From assembly GCF_007860135.1 (NCBI RefSeq), contig NZ_SJPV01000011.1, positions 1-64,000 on the forward strand: 64,000 nt of DNA. Reading direction: 5' to 3'. A model generated the notes under the pieces. That model saw nothing but the letters and a program-made list of their open reading frames with translations, was not told the origin of the DNA and ran no database searches. This stretch comes from Novipirellula artificiosorum (GTDB lineage: Bacteria; Planctomycetota; Planctomycetia; Pirellulales; Pirellulaceae). This document shows, piece by piece, positions 47,599 to 56,864 of this stretch. Both the position numbers and the translations under genes were made by a program. Each line of letters starts with the position of its first letter. The stretch's first letter is position 1.

Positions 47599-47660
47599 GG
47601 GGGCAGGTACGAATAGCCAAGTGGGCTGAAGGGTGCTTCGCACTATTCGTGCCTGCCCCC
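47599..47660. repeat. 18-bp inverted repeat between convergent genes
   Basis: GGGGGCAGGTACGAATAG (47599-47616) pairs with CTATTCGTGCCTGCCCCC (47643-47660) with one mismatch around a 26-base loop, and TTT follows. It sits between the YbjQ gene and the convergent creatininase gene, so it may end both transcripts. Its regular form suggests a dispersed repeat, but the copy number cannot be judged here. Confidence 0.6.
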
Positions 47661-47701
47661 TTTACCTTGCGTTTGAGACCGATGTCCTACCTAAAAATAC
47701 T

Positions 47702-48484
47702 CTAAAACGGGAACGTCTCGTCGAGTTCGGATGCTGCCAATTCCACCAAGAAACTTGACAAGCGATCCACCATGACTTGCATCAGCATTTCTCCCTTTTG
47801 GGCGGATGCGGGATGCGGGTTTCCACAACCGGTGTTGGTTGTCAACAAATGCCATGGACGCGAAAGGTTGACCCAGCCTCGCTGGATTGCACGAAGCCGC
47901 GCTGGTTTGACCGATCCCTCGTCGGCCGCCAACGAACCGTCGTCGTTCCTGCGGACCAAGTGACCAAAATAGGCCAATCCGAGGGACGTTTCCATCTCTC
48001 CGGCGTGGTCACCTGGATCGTCAAAGATCTCTGGCTGCACATCTGCGGTGAGTTCCCGAAACCAATTGCAGAGGAAGAGATGCGATGAGGTTTGCCCCAT
48101 CAGTTCACGAATCAGCGGTTTGAATTCATTGCCACCATGGCCATTGAGCAGGACCACCTTTTTGATGCCATGTCTCGATAGCGATTCGACCAAGTCGCGA
48201 ATCACCAAGCCGATGGTGCTGGGGTTCACGTTCATGGCCAAGGCACACTTCGCCATGTTGGTCTCGGTACCATACGGAAGAGTTGGCAACATGAAGACCT
48301 TTGCGTCTTGCTTCCAGGCAGCCTCGCAAGCCAGCGTTGCAATCGCATCGGCCTCGAACGTGTCCGTTCCGTAGGGCAGATGCAGATTGTGCGGCTCGGT
48401 CGCTCCGAACGGCAAGACCGCGACTTCGTACTTCACCTGCGAAACGTTCGCGTAATTGGTTTCGGCTAAGATCCATGGTCGCAT
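47702..48484 (-). CDS. Creatininase-family amidohydrolase
   Basis: This 260-residue metal-dependent amidohydrolase fold has the metal ligands spread as in creatininase and MftE: GATEPHNLHLPYGTDT (Glu, His, Asp), LNGHGGN and GDHAGEMETS (His, Glu). Family members include creatinine amidohydrolase, the riboflavin-pathway ArfB and mycofactocin MftE; the substrate here cannot be told. ATG 48484 gives MRPWILAETNYANV, a normal family start; the longer frame extends antisense into leuS. It lies 56 bases after leuS on the same strand. Confidence 0.88.
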   Translation of the reverse strand: MRPWILAETNYANVSQVKYEVAVLPFGATEPHNLHLPYGTDTFEADAIATLACEAAWKQDAKVFMLPTLPYGTETNMAKCALAMNVNPSTIGLVIRDLVESLSRHGIKKVVLLNGHGGNEFKPLIRELMGQTSSHLFLCNWFRELTADVQPEIFDDPGDHAGEMETSLGLAYFGHLVRRNDDGSLAADEGSVKPARLRAIQRGWVNLSRPWHLLTTNTGCGNPHPASAQKGEMLMQVMVDRLSSFLVELAASELDETFPF

Positions 48485-48540
48485 GAGCAGGTTCTCGCTC
48501 GTTTTTGAGTAGGGTAGCAGCCAGAAAGGTCCAAAGCCAA

Positions 48541-51372
48541 CTATTTGACGACTAGGTTCACCAACCGTCCTGGGACGACGATTTGTTTGATGATCGTCTT
48601 GCCTTCGATCAACGCCGCAACCTTTTCGTCTGCCAGTGCGATTTTGGCCAAGTCGTCTTTGCTGATATCGGGAGGTACGTTGATTTTGGCCTTGATCTTC
48701 CCGTTGATTTGAACGGGGACTTCGATGCTGCTTTCGACTAACGCCGACTCGTCCCAGACTGGCCAAGCTTGCTTCGAGATGGAACCCTCTTGGCCTAACA
48801 ACTGCCAGAGCTCTTCGCACAAATGGGGAGCAAACGGTGAGAGGAGTTTAAGAAAGGTCAGCATCGCTGTTTTGGGGCGTTTTTCGCTTCGCGTAAAGAA
48901 ATTGGTGCATTCCATCATCTTGGCGATCGCCGTGTTGAAACTGAGTGATTCGCAGTCTTCGGTGACCTTGCGGATCGTTTGATGCAGCACTCGTAATTGG
49001 TCTTGGTCGCAGGGCTCCTCCACGATCGCGTCGACGACCGTCAACTCGTCTGCGTCTTGATCGATGATCATGCGCCACACTCGGTCGAGGAAGTTGCGCA
49101 CGCCACCAACACCTGTCATGGCCCACGGCTTCGTCGCTTCCAAGGGCCCCATGAACATTTCATAGAGCCGCAGCGCATCCGCACCGTATTCACGGACGAC
49201 CAAGTCAGGGTTCACGACATTGCCTCGGCTCTTGGACATCTTGTGAGCACGGCTGTCGACTTTGATCTGCTTTTTGGACTTCAGCACAAAGCCTTCGCCT
49301 TGCTTTTCCACGTCGTCTTCGTCGACCACGACCGATTCAACGGGTTGTCCGTTGACACTGACATGACCTCCTTCACGATCACGACGCACATCGGTTGAAG
49401 ACACCGGTTCACCATCGCCATCGACATAGCCGGAAAATTCGACTTCGCCAAGAATCATGCCTTGGTTGATCAAACGGCCGAACGGTTCTGGCGTGCTGAC
49501 GTGACCACGATCATAGAGCACTTTGTGCCAAAACCGCGAATACAGCAAATGCAGCACGGCGTGTTCGGCGCCTCCGACATACAAATCGACGGGCATCCAT
49601 TGCTTTTCTTTTTCCGGATCGACGAAGCACTGATCGTTGTTGGGATCAATGTAGCGCAGGTAATACCAACACGATCCGGCCCACTGGGGCATTGTGTTGG
49701 TTTCGCGGCGATAACGTACGCCGTCAATCGTGACGTACAACCAATCGTCATCAGCTTTGGCAAGTGGCGGTTCGGGGCGACCGTGTGGCTTGAAATCTTC
49801 AAGCTCCGGAAGGCGTACGGGCAAATCGGCTGGATCAACTGCACGTTTCAGCCCCGTCGCGTTCCCATTCGCATCAAGCTCGTGCAGGATCGGGAAGGGC
49901 TCGCCCCAGAATCGCTGGCGACTGAACAACCAATCACGCAGTTTGTAATTGACCGCTTCGGCCCCCATCCCCGCTTGCGCAAGCGACGCGGTGACGCTCG
50001 CTTTGACCTCGGCCGTAGTCTTTCCGTCAAACTCCGCGCTGTTGATCGCTTTGCCCTCGGCGACAAAGCACACATCCCCGGCGAGAATCGCCTCACGGTT
50101 GGGATGGTCGACCGCTGGGTCAACGACGGGGATCACCTTCAAATCATATTGCTTGGCGAATTCAAAGTCGCGTTCATCATGAGCAGGCACCGCCATGATC
50201 GCTCCGGTGCCATAGCCCGCAAGCACGTAATCGGCGACCCAAATCGGGATCGGTTGTTGATTGACGGGGTTGATCGCATGCGATCCGGTGAAGACACCTG
50301 TTTTTTGCCGATCGCCTTCGGTCCGTTCGCGGTCAGATTTGAAGGATGCCTTTTCACAATACGCTTTGACTTCGTCGGCTTGCTCCGCCGTAGCCAAACG
50401 CTTGATCAGCGGATGCTCTGGGGAGACCACCATGTAGGTTGCTCCGAAAAGCGTGTCGGGCCGTGTCGTGTAGACACGTAGCGCCGAGTCAATCACGGTG
50501 TTAGGCATTCCCGATGCTGTGCGGCTTGTTTTCCAAGACTCAAACTCGGACAGATCGCCGAGAAAAAAATCGACTTCTGCGCCGGTGCTGCGACCGATCC
50601 AATCTTGTTGAAGCTTTTTGATTCCGGTTGGCCAATCGAGGTCATCCAGCCCATCAAGCAGGCGCTCGGCGTAGGAGGTGATTCGTAACATCCATTGTCT
50701 TAACGGAATGCGTTTGACCGGATGGCTACCTCGTTCGCTCTTGCCGTCTTGGACTTCTTCGTTGGCCAGCACCGTGCCGAGAGCAGGGCACCAGTTGACC
50801 AACGCATCGTCTTGATAGGCCAAGCGGTGTGAATCGCGATAGCCTTCGACCGCCGTGCGGCCTGCGCTCTGAACGTCTTCGGGAATCGGCAACTCGGAGA
50901 TCGGCCGACCCTTCTGAACCTCGTTGTCGAACCACGTATCGTAAAGGACCGTGAAAATCCACTGGGTCCAGCGAAAGTAGGCTTCGTCCGTCGTCGCCAA
51001 AACGCGGGTCCAGTCATAGCTGAACCCGAGCATTTTGAGTTGCCGCGTAAACGTGTCGATGTTTCGCTGAGTTTGGATTCGCGGGTGTTCGCCGGTGCTG
51101 ATCGCATGTTCTTCGGCCGGCAAGCCGAAAGCGTCAAAACCCATCGGATGCAGCACCGATTCACCTCGCATCCGAGCAAACCGGGAAACGATATCGGTCG
51201 CCGTATAGCCTTCGGGATGCCCGACATGCAGCCCATCACCGCTGGGGTAGGGAAACATGTCCAAAACGTAGCGTTTCTTGCCCGTGGGGACCTCGGGAGT
51301 GGCGAAGGTGCGGTTTTCGTCCCAGAAAGCTTGCCAGCGAGGTTCGATTTCGGCAGGATTGTATCGGGGCAT
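48541..51372 (-). CDS. leuS: Leucyl-tRNA synthetase
   Basis: This 943-residue class Ia synthetase has the HIGH-type motif [17 protein letters not shown] near the N-terminus, the CP1 editing domain ([32 protein letters not shown]), the [13 protein letters not shown] loop and a C-terminal tRNA-binding domain ending [13 protein letters not shown]. An insertion of about 60 residues before KMSKS ([20 protein letters not shown]...) is longer than in E. coli and typical of planctomycete and some other LeuS. ATG 51372 ([14 protein letters not shown]) is chosen; the longer frame is not protein-like. It is divergent from the lipoprotein gene. Confidence 0.96.
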   Translation of the reverse strand: MPRYNPAEIEPRWQAFWDENRTFATPEVPTGKKRYVLDMFPYPSGDGLHVGHPEGYTATDIVSRFARMRGESVLHPMGFDAFGLPAEEHAISTGEHPRIQTQRNIDTFTRQLKMLGFSYDWTRVLATTDEAYFRWTQWIFTVLYDTWFDNEVQKGRPISELPIPEDVQSAGRTAVEGYRDSHRLAYQDDALVNWCPALGTVLANEEVQDGKSERGSHPVKRIPLRQWMLRITSYAERLLDGLDDLDWPTGIKKLQQDWIGRSTGAEVDFFLGDLSEFESWKTSRTASGMPNTVIDSALRVYTTRPDTLFGATYMVVSPEHPLIKRLATAEQADEVKAYCEKASFKSDRERTEGDRQKTGVFTGSHAINPVNQQPIPIWVADYVLAGYGTGAIMAVPAHDERDFEFAKQYDLKVIPVVDPAVDHPNREAILAGDVCFVAEGKAINSAEFDGKTTAEVKASVTASLAQAGMGAEAVNYKLRDWLFSRQRFWGEPFPILHELDANGNATGLKRAVDPADLPVRLPELEDFKPHGRPEPPLAKADDDWLYVTIDGVRYRRETNTMPQWAGSCWYYLRYIDPNNDQCFVDPEKEKQWMPVDLYVGGAEHAVLHLLYSRFWHKVLYDRGHVSTPEPFGRLINQGMILGEVEFSGYVDGDGEPVSSTDVRRDREGGHVSVNGQPVESVVVDEDDVEKQGEGFVLKSKKQIKVDSRAHKMSKSRGNVVNPDLVVREYGADALRLYEMFMGPLEATKPWAMTGVGGVRNFLDRVWRMIIDQDADELTVVDAIVEEPCDQDQLRVLHQTIRKVTEDCESLSFNTAIAKMMECTNFFTRSEKRPKTAMLTFLKLLSPFAPHLCEELWQLLGQEGSISKQAWPVWDESALVESSIEVPVQINGKIKAKINVPPDISKDDLAKIALADEKVAALIEGKTIIKQIVVPGRLVNLVVK

Positions 51373-51515
51373 GGCGAGGATCGCTTTGGCGAAATAGTAT
51401 TTGGAAAGGGGTTGTGAAGTGGCAGATTCTAGGAAAAGGAGGGGCTGACCTAAAGGAGTCACGCGGACGACTACGGTTGACTCGTTGGTGGATGGAACGC
51501 TACAGGTCGTTCATC

Positions 51516-52481
51516 ATGCAAATCCTCCGCACGATTGTCGATTTTCTTCGGTTGCCCTTGGCGCCTCTTTCGTGTGCGCTCGTTGTTTTGTTGCTCAGTG
51601 GCTGCGGCGTGCGCGCTCCGATCCATTTTTGGCAGCCTCCGATCGTTCAATCCGCGGTCGGTAAACGGGTGGCCGTCTCCAAAGTGGCGGGGCCAGAGGA
51701 GATCGCCGACCGAATCCACGAAAGACTACTGGCCTCCCCCCCCAATGATACCGGCCGGCAACTGAAACTGGTCAATACCGAAAAATTGCAAGCAAAGACC
51801 GCGATTCAGCTGGTGTCGGCCATCGACGATCAGACCAGCGACGTGGCATTGGCATCGGTCGCCCGTCGTGAAGGCTATGACTACATGCTTCGCGGCGAGG
51901 TTCTGACCCAGCGCGACTATGGGCAAAAAAAAGACTCAATCGACCGGCTGATCATGTCTTGGCGTTTAACCTCGATGGACAACCAAAACCCCTCAAGCGG
52001 CCGGCCCGTTGTGATTGACGAGCAGTTCGCGATCGAACGATATCCCGACTTGGTCTTGATGCCCGATCCGACCGATCGGCTGGTAACGGCTGCGGTCCGC
52101 GAAACTTACCGGCTGATTACCCCGTCGATCGAACGAGAAAAAGTGCCCTTAGCGGTGCCAAGGTGGATGCCGGGCAGCCAAGCGGTTCGCCGCGGGAATG
52201 CGGCAGCACGAACCGGCGATTGGGCTGGGGCAGAGCAGATTTGGAAGCAAGTGGCCGAGCAGCACCCGATGCAGTCCGCGGCGGTTCACAACTTGGCCTT
52301 GGCCGCGGCCGCGGCTCAAGATTTCTCGCAAGCTAAAAAACTCGCTCGTCAAGCGATTCGCCAACATCCAACGCCGATGTATCAAAAGACGATGGTATGG
52401 ATCGAACAAAAACAGCGTGATTACCACGAGGCCTTCAACCTGCCCGACCCACCCGAAGGGTGGTTTGTAACGCGGCGGTAA
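51516..52481 (+). CDS. Lipoprotein with TPR-like C-terminus
   Basis: This is a 321-residue protein with a lipobox LLLSGCGV (Cys about residue 29), so it is predicted to be lipidated and anchored on the envelope. The middle (VAVSKVAGPEEIADRIHERLLAS...) resembles beta/alpha domains of periplasmic assembly proteins. The C-terminal quarter (RGNAAARTGDWAGAEQIWKQVAEQHPMQSAAVHNLALAAAAAQDF) is a tetratricopeptide-like pair. ATG 51516 is chosen; ATG 51492 is possible. Function is unknown. It is divergent from leuS and monocistronic as seen here. Confidence 0.75.
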   Translation: MQILRTIVDFLRLPLAPLSCALVVLLLSGCGVRAPIHFWQPPIVQSAVGKRVAVSKVAGPEEIADRIHERLLASPPNDTGRQLKLVNTEKLQAKTAIQLVSAIDDQTSDVALASVARREGYDYMLRGEVLTQRDYGQKKDSIDRLIMSWRLTSMDNQNPSSGRPVVIDEQFAIERYPDLVLMPDPTDRLVTAAVRETYRLITPSIEREKVPLAVPRWMPGSQAVRRGNAAARTGDWAGAEQIWKQVAEQHPMQSAAVHNLALAAAAAQDFSQAKKLARQAIRQHPTPMYQKTMVWIEQKQRDYHEAFNLPDPPEGWFVTRR

Positions 52482-52870
52482 GCATCGCGTGAACAACAAG
52501 TGACGACTTTGGTAGTGGACGAGGCCACGAGTCCCGTGTTGCAGGACTCGTGGCCTCGTCCACTTCTATGAAATGTTTGCTGCTGTCAAGTGACTGTTGT
52601 GTTGGGGTGGTTGTTGATTGAGTTTGCGTTTAAACGATCCGGTTCCCCATTCTTCTATCCGAGCTCTGATGGCCCAAGTCCCCGACGAGAGAATTAAACT
52701 TAAGTTCTAGTCCTTCAATAATATGTGCGTCTTGCATCAACGCATTATCGACGAAATAGGTGTTTTTCTCCTATAGCAGTTCGATACTTTATTTGCGGAC
52801 GGTCCCCTAGAAGGAAGTCACTGCTCATTTACTCACCTTCAAATTTGCAAGTATTGGCTCAACAAGAGTG
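52482..52870. other. Intergenic region holding a palindrome
   Basis: Apart from the palindrome at 52514-52564 this 389-base region shows no gene. It is AT-rich from 52690 to 52860, probably promoter sequence for the membrane protein at 52871, without a clear -35/-10 pair. Confidence 0.5.
52514..52564. repeat. 21-bp perfect palindromic element
   Basis: AGTGGACGAGGCCACGAGTCC (52514-52534, one base over twenty) is perfectly mirrored by its reverse complement at 52544-52564 around CGTGTTGCA. It lacks a T-run, so an intrinsic terminator is unlikely. The form is that of a REP/MITE-like mobile palindrome. Only one copy was seen in the window. Confidence 0.65.
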
Positions 52871-53299
52871 ATGGAATCAGAAAAGCAAAGTACGAGATTT
52901 GAGATCATCGCCAAAGGAATCACCATTTGGGTGATCATCATCCTTGCCGAGATCATTCACGGCATCCTTCGAGCGATCATCCTTGTCCCAAATGTCGGTG
53001 AGTTTCGATCCAACCAGATCGGTGTTTTCACGGGTTCCGCCATCATCCTTGCAATCGCCTACTTCACCATCCGCTGGATCGGAGCCAAGAGCCGCTTGGA
53101 ACTACTCATGGTGGGAGCCATCTGGCTCTTTTTTACCGTGACGTTCGAGTTGTGTTTTGGACGACTCGTTGTGGGATTATCGTGGGAACGGCTGGGTGCT
53201 GACTACAACGTGCTGAATGGTGGGTTGATGCCAATCGGACTCTTGGTTCTGTTCTTCAGCCCGATGATTACAGTGAAGCTTCGTGACGTTAGAAAGTGA
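52871..53299 (+). CDS. Four-helix membrane protein
   Basis: This 142-residue inner-membrane protein has about four hydrophobic segments (GITIWVIIILAEIIHGILRAIIL, IGVFTGSAIILAIAYFTI, LELLMVGAIWLFFTVTFELCF and LMPIGLLVLFFSPMITV). Short polar loops separate them, and the tail is basic (KLRDVRK). ATG 52871 is used; GTG 52868 precedes it directly. No family function is known to me. It ends about 110 bases before the RNA-like element at 53413. Confidence 0.7.
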   Translation: MESEKQSTRFEIIAKGITIWVIIILAEIIHGILRAIILVPNVGEFRSNQIGVFTGSAIILAIAYFTIRWIGAKSRLELLMVGAIWLFFTVTFELCFGRLVVGLSWERLGADYNVLNGGLMPIGLLVLFFSPMITVKLRDVRK

Positions 53300-53412
53300 T
53301 TAACATCATTCGCCGGGATCGTCTTGACTGTTTTTAACCGCAGTTTCGTAAACCGTAACTGCCGCTTTTGCCATCAAGTGCATGGTTTGCCGTGATGGTA
53401 CCAGCACAGAAG

Positions 53413-53586
53413 CGTTCAACGAAACGATGATCGCAAATTCCGAACGCCGCAAGGCCGCCCGAGTGCCGCCTTGCCGTTCTGCCTTGCTAGGCAAACAAGG
53501 ATCACAAACGACGAACTGAATCTCGTGTTGGTCTGCCAATCTTTTAAGTTACTAGAAGCCTCGCTGTCACCCAGCGAGGCTTTTTT
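53413..53586 (+). ncRNA. Candidate structured ncRNA, copy A
   Basis: This 174-base intergenic element is not protein-coding and ends in a strong intrinsic terminator: AAGCCTCGCTG (53556-53566) pairs with CAGCGAGGCTT (53572-53582) and is followed by T6 (53581-53586). Upstream is a two-part helix: GAACG (53442-53446) with CGTTC (53475-53479), a CC bulge, and GCAAGGC (53449-53455) with GCCTTGC (53468-53474). A second copy occurs at 60423-60594 in the same orientation with a compensatory change in this helix. A promoter was not identified. It does not match an RNA family I can recognise. Confidence 0.6.
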
Positions 53587-54352
53587 GTTTATCGTATGTG
53601 AACCCCGTGCAAGCCGAGAAGCGATTGGCAACGACTTAGGATTGTTTTGGCTTTTGATCATCGACCAGTCTTAACACCATTGTTTCTCAAGCTATTTTGA
53701 ATGCAGCAATACCTCTGCGATTTCTCGCACACGATTCATTGTAATGCCTTTGCGTTGCTCGACATCAGACTAACCAGCGATAGATCGTAGTGACCACTGA
53801 CCGCGGGGTGGTCGATGATGCTGCTGGGGGTTATTGCTCATGGTGTTGCTTATCCGTGGGAAGCAGATGGTTTGTAAATACAAGGCCCTAGAAGCTTTCA
53901 CTCACTTGGATAGACTGGAACATTCAATTCAGCCGGAAGAGTTCATGATAACCGATTCACAGAACCAACAAACGATTGCTCTATCTGACATTGGCATGAA
54001 ATCGCCTCTCAGGAAGCAATTGGCTGCGGTTTGGAAAGAGGGCAACTTCACCAAGTCAGCTATCGCCTTCCTCACTAAAGGGGGCATGGACTTTTTCAAG
54101 AATAAATGCCTCCGTAGCCAATTGGTATTGCTGGAGGTCGCTTGATCACGAGAAAAACAAAGTGCAAGCCGGAAATGCGCAAGGCACCATTTGATTCGCT
54201 CGTTTTCGATATACTTTTCTCGTCGCATCAGGCAGGCAGACCAGAAGATCGAAGGAAAGGCAATCGGAAGTTCCAATGCTGTGTCCGCAACCCAATGGCT
54301 GAAAATGGATTGCCCAGAACTGCAACACCCCACCTCGAACAGGAATAGAACA
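53587..54352. other. Mostly non-coding region with one doubtful small ORF
   Basis: The only candidate is a 101-residue frame (ATG 53840 to 54145, MVLLIRGKQMVCKYK to LRSQLVLLEVA). It has no recognisable motif, only a weak purine stretch ahead and mixed codon use. The segment AVWKEGNFTKSAIAFLTKGG is moderately protein-like, so it might be a remnant. The rest of the region shows no gene or structure. Confidence 0.3.
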
Positions 54353-54868
54353 ATGAAACCATTCCATCTGATCCTTGCTGTTTCAATTGCCGCCGTATCA
54401 TTTGCTTCTTCAACGACTCTCGCAGAGGAGCCGCCTGAGATGTCTGAACCATCGTTCGTTGTTCATCCCATTGGGCATTTCAAGAGTACTGATGGCCAGA
54501 CTCGAATCGTCGTTGATAAGAAGTTCCAAGCTGGTTTGCTGGGACTGGGCGGCTATTCCCATATCCAAGTTTTTTGGTGGTTCAGCAACAATGATACGCC
54601 TGAGAAAAGAGCGATCCTCCAGGTTCATCCGAGAGGCAACAAAGACAATCCGCTTACCGGTGTGTTTGCAACTCGATCCCCTTTTCGACCGAATCTCATC
54701 GCCTTAACCCTCTGTAAAATCTTGTCGATCAAAGACAATGTGATCGAGATCGAGAAAACCGATGCCTTCGATGGCACACCCATCCTAGACATCAAACCGT
54801 TCATACCCGGTTACGACACGGTAGAAAACGCCAAGGTCGCTGAGTGGCTGGGGACGACTGGAAGCTAA
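54353..54868 (+). CDS. Exported TrmO/TsaA-fold protein
   Basis: This 171-residue protein has a signal peptide (residues 1-24, PFHLILAVSIAAVSFASSTTLA) and then a nearly complete TrmO/YaeB (TsaA) domain: VVHPIGHFKST, the LGGYSHIQVFWWFSNNDTPEKR strand, VHPRGNKDNPLTGVFATRSPFRPNLIALT and DAFDGTPILDIKPFIPGYD. Cytoplasmic TrmO N6-methylates t6A37 in tRNA with SAM; an exported version cannot meet tRNA in the same way, so another substrate is likely. ATG 54353 has an AGGA about 12 bases before it. The last 10 codons lie in a segment duplicated at 56662. Confidence 0.75.
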   Translation: MKPFHLILAVSIAAVSFASSTTLAEEPPEMSEPSFVVHPIGHFKSTDGQTRIVVDKKFQAGLLGLGGYSHIQVFWWFSNNDTPEKRAILQVHPRGNKDNPLTGVFATRSPFRPNLIALTLCKILSIKDNVIEIEKTDAFDGTPILDIKPFIPGYDTVENAKVAEWLGTTGS

Positions 54869-54928
54869 CGGATTCATGTTCACTTCGTCACTACGCCACG
54901 ATACATGAACCCATGAGTCTTTGGCGTC
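54837..54928. repeat. Duplicated segment, copy 1
   Basis: This segment runs from the last codons of the TrmO-like gene (GCTGAGTGGCTGGGGA) over the stop to TTTGGCGTCT. The copy at 56662-56748 matches it closely in two blocks, around GCTGAGTGG..GGGGA and around ATGTTCACTTCGTC, with smaller changes between. The role is unknown. Confidence 0.5.
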
Positions 54929-54985
54929 TGGGCCATATAAAAACTGTCGATCTGAACGGAAGTGAATGGTTGAGTCGAGAACAGT

Positions 54986-55909
54986 TCAGGTACGTCTAGC
55001 GTCAACGTGCAACCATCGCCGAAAAATCGCTGAAGTCCATTCAACCGTCTTTGCCAACGTGAAACCTTTTCGTCGGGGCTGATTTGCATCCGACTGAATG
55101 ACCTTTGGGATCTTGCCGTCATACTCGACTTCCAGTGTCAACCCGCTCTCCGTCGCGCGGACCGCCATGATACTTCGCACATCTTCGATCAAGCGGTAAG
55201 GTTCGAAACGTCCGATCACTTCTTCGCGACGCGAACGAGCGATTTCGAGCGAGCGGTCATCGATTTCCAGCAAGATCCCATCCTTGTCAATAACGCCGAC
55301 AAACTCCTCAACATGTGCGGCATACCGCAACCGTTCCGCCGCAATCTCACGGGGACGACAAACGTGATCGGCAACGCCAGTCGTGGCGGCACTGCGCGGC
55401 ATGCTGTCGAACTTCGCCGAGGCGGAATCTTGGGCGAACGTCAGCCCTCCGGCGTCACTGATCGCCTTCAGCCCAACGGTGCCATCGCTTCCGGACCCAG
55501 AAAGCACGATGCCAACAGCACGCCCAGCCTGATCTTCGGCTAGCGAATGAAAAAAATGGTCAACTGCGGTGAGCGGACTCTCATCGGTGTCGGGCACGAC
55601 GGGCCGAACGGCACCATTCTTTATTTCAAGGAACTGTCTAGCAGGAGCGATGTAAACGCAGCCCGGTTTCAATTTTCTTCGACCGGCGATTTCGATCACT
55701 CTCGTTTCGGTCGCCGTACGGAGCAATTCACGAAGCAGCGAACTACTGGATGGATCAAGGTGCTGAACAAACACCAACGCCAAGCCTTCACATCGTCCAA
55801 GATGTTGCAACAGTTCTCCGAACGCATCAAGCCCTCCCGCAGAGGCACCGACGCCTACGATCAGCGGAGCACCTTTGGGTCCGTTTGCTTAAGATTTCTT
55901 TCCCGGCAT
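54986..55909 (-). pseudogene. CheB-methylesterase/histidine-kinase fusion, disrupted
   Basis: Starting at ATG 55909 the frame reads MPGKKS and meets TAA at 55891-55889. It then continues in frame as ANGPKGAPLIVGVGASAGGLDAFGELL, the genuine start of a CheB-type methylesterase (catalytic Ser in GASAGG, His in VQHLDP, Asp in SGSGSDGT). After about residue 190 a PAS-like segment (VGVIDKDGILLEIDDRSLEI) jumps straight to LIEDVRSIMAVRATESGLTLEVEYDGKIPKVIQSD, the linker of a hybrid histidine kinase. The phosphoacceptor His helix and most of the ATPase domain are missing. It is therefore a remnant of a chemotaxis-like CheB/PAS/kinase protein with an early nonsense codon and internal deletions. A shorter CheB read from TTG 55810 would lack the nucleophile. 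Confidence 0.7.
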
Positions 55910-56405
55910 GGGCCGCTCGGTGGTTGTGAAAGGATGGAAACAAATGAGTTTGGGCCTGACGGTTGGCCGTGACTCTCTTGTGTCATCAGTATATCGAGTT
56001 AACAGTCGGTCGGTAGTTGGGACGCACGCCGATCGACAGCGCAGTTGGAACGGGTACTGCACCGCAAACGGGACACGATGTCGCACTGGGGCTAACGCGC
56101 GGCGAGCGGCCATTTTCGGGGAGGGGAGGGTTGAGGTAGAATCGTGCCTTCATCGGTCACCCAAAAAAACCGCGAGTGACGCCGGAAAACTTTAGCATTT
56201 TTGTCCAGCAACTTGATTAGATTGGAGCTAGGGTTGTTGGACAAGGACTTGCCCCACCACGCAACAGATCACGATTTGAAGAGCCTAACAGGATGGCGCC
56301 ACTTGAAGAGCGGATGGGTGCACCAGCGTCTTGCCGCTCACAATTGGAAATCCGATAGTTGTTTCTCGCACGATGCCGACTGTGATTGTTGTGAAAGAGA
56401 AGAGA
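55910..56405. other. Intergenic, no convincing gene
   Basis: This stretch of nearly 500 bases lies between the CheB remnant start and a small zinc-ribbon ORF. Short frames exist, such as one from 56201, but they have no protein character. A stretch at 56100-56200 with many GA runs has no structure I can name. Confidence 0.45.
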
Positions 56406-56543
56406 ATGAGTAAGCGATGCCCTCCCTGTGGAAAAAAACTTACTAAGTCCCAACGCAATTGGTACGAGTTACCCATCGCGGTATTGTGGCTGCGTCCTTG
56501 GCGATGTCCCCATTGCTTTACTCGATATTGGCGATTTTTTTGA
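56406..56543 (+). CDS. 45-residue zinc-ribbon-like protein
   Basis: From ATG 56406, preceded by a purine-rich AAAGAGAAGAGA, the frame encodes MSKRCPPCGKKLTKSQRNWY, then ELPIAVLWLRPWRCPHCFTRYWRFF. Two CxxC pairs (CPPC, CPHC) separated by about 28 residues could bind zinc. The aromatic-rich ending FTRYWRF resembles small zinc-ribbon proteins seen in planctomycete genomes. It is small and isolated, so a remnant is possible. Confidence 0.5.
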   Translation: MSKRCPPCGKKLTKSQRNWYELPIAVLWLRPWRCPHCFTRYWRFF

Positions 56544-56661
56544 CGATCGCGATCCGTTGGCAAAGTTGTCGGCTTTCCTTTGCAGCTTTGTGTTTCTCGG
56601 GATCAAGCAATCTCCAGCAAGATCAACTTGCAGCCGAAGCGTAGGTTCGCAAGAAGCCGGG

Positions 56662-56748
56662 GTCGCTGAGTGGTTGGGGAAATCTGCAAGATAAGCGATT
56701 CAATGTTCACTTCGTCGCCGCTCCGCGGCACCTCAGGCTTTGGCGTCT
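56662..56748. repeat. Duplicated segment, copy 2
   Basis: This is the counterpart of 54837-54928 (GCTGAGTGG..GGGGA, ATGTTCACTTCGTC, TTTGGCGTCT), with no intact TrmO-like gene upstream. It may be all that is left of a second copy of that gene's 3' end, or a dispersed intergenic repeat. The rest of 56544-56864 shows no gene. Confidence 0.45.
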
Positions 56749-56864
56749 CGTCCCTGTAGAAGCTGATCATGATCACTCAATTGCTCTTGCTGTGGTTGTC
56801 GATCGGAATCACACGGACGAGAATCGTCTGAATCCGATCCAGAGTTTCTCAGAAAGTTGCAACC

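Noticed and set aside
53471-53674. 67-residue ORF across ncRNA copy A
   Set aside because: It has no counterpart in copy B, where the frame is interrupted; the conserved features are base-paired, not codon-like.
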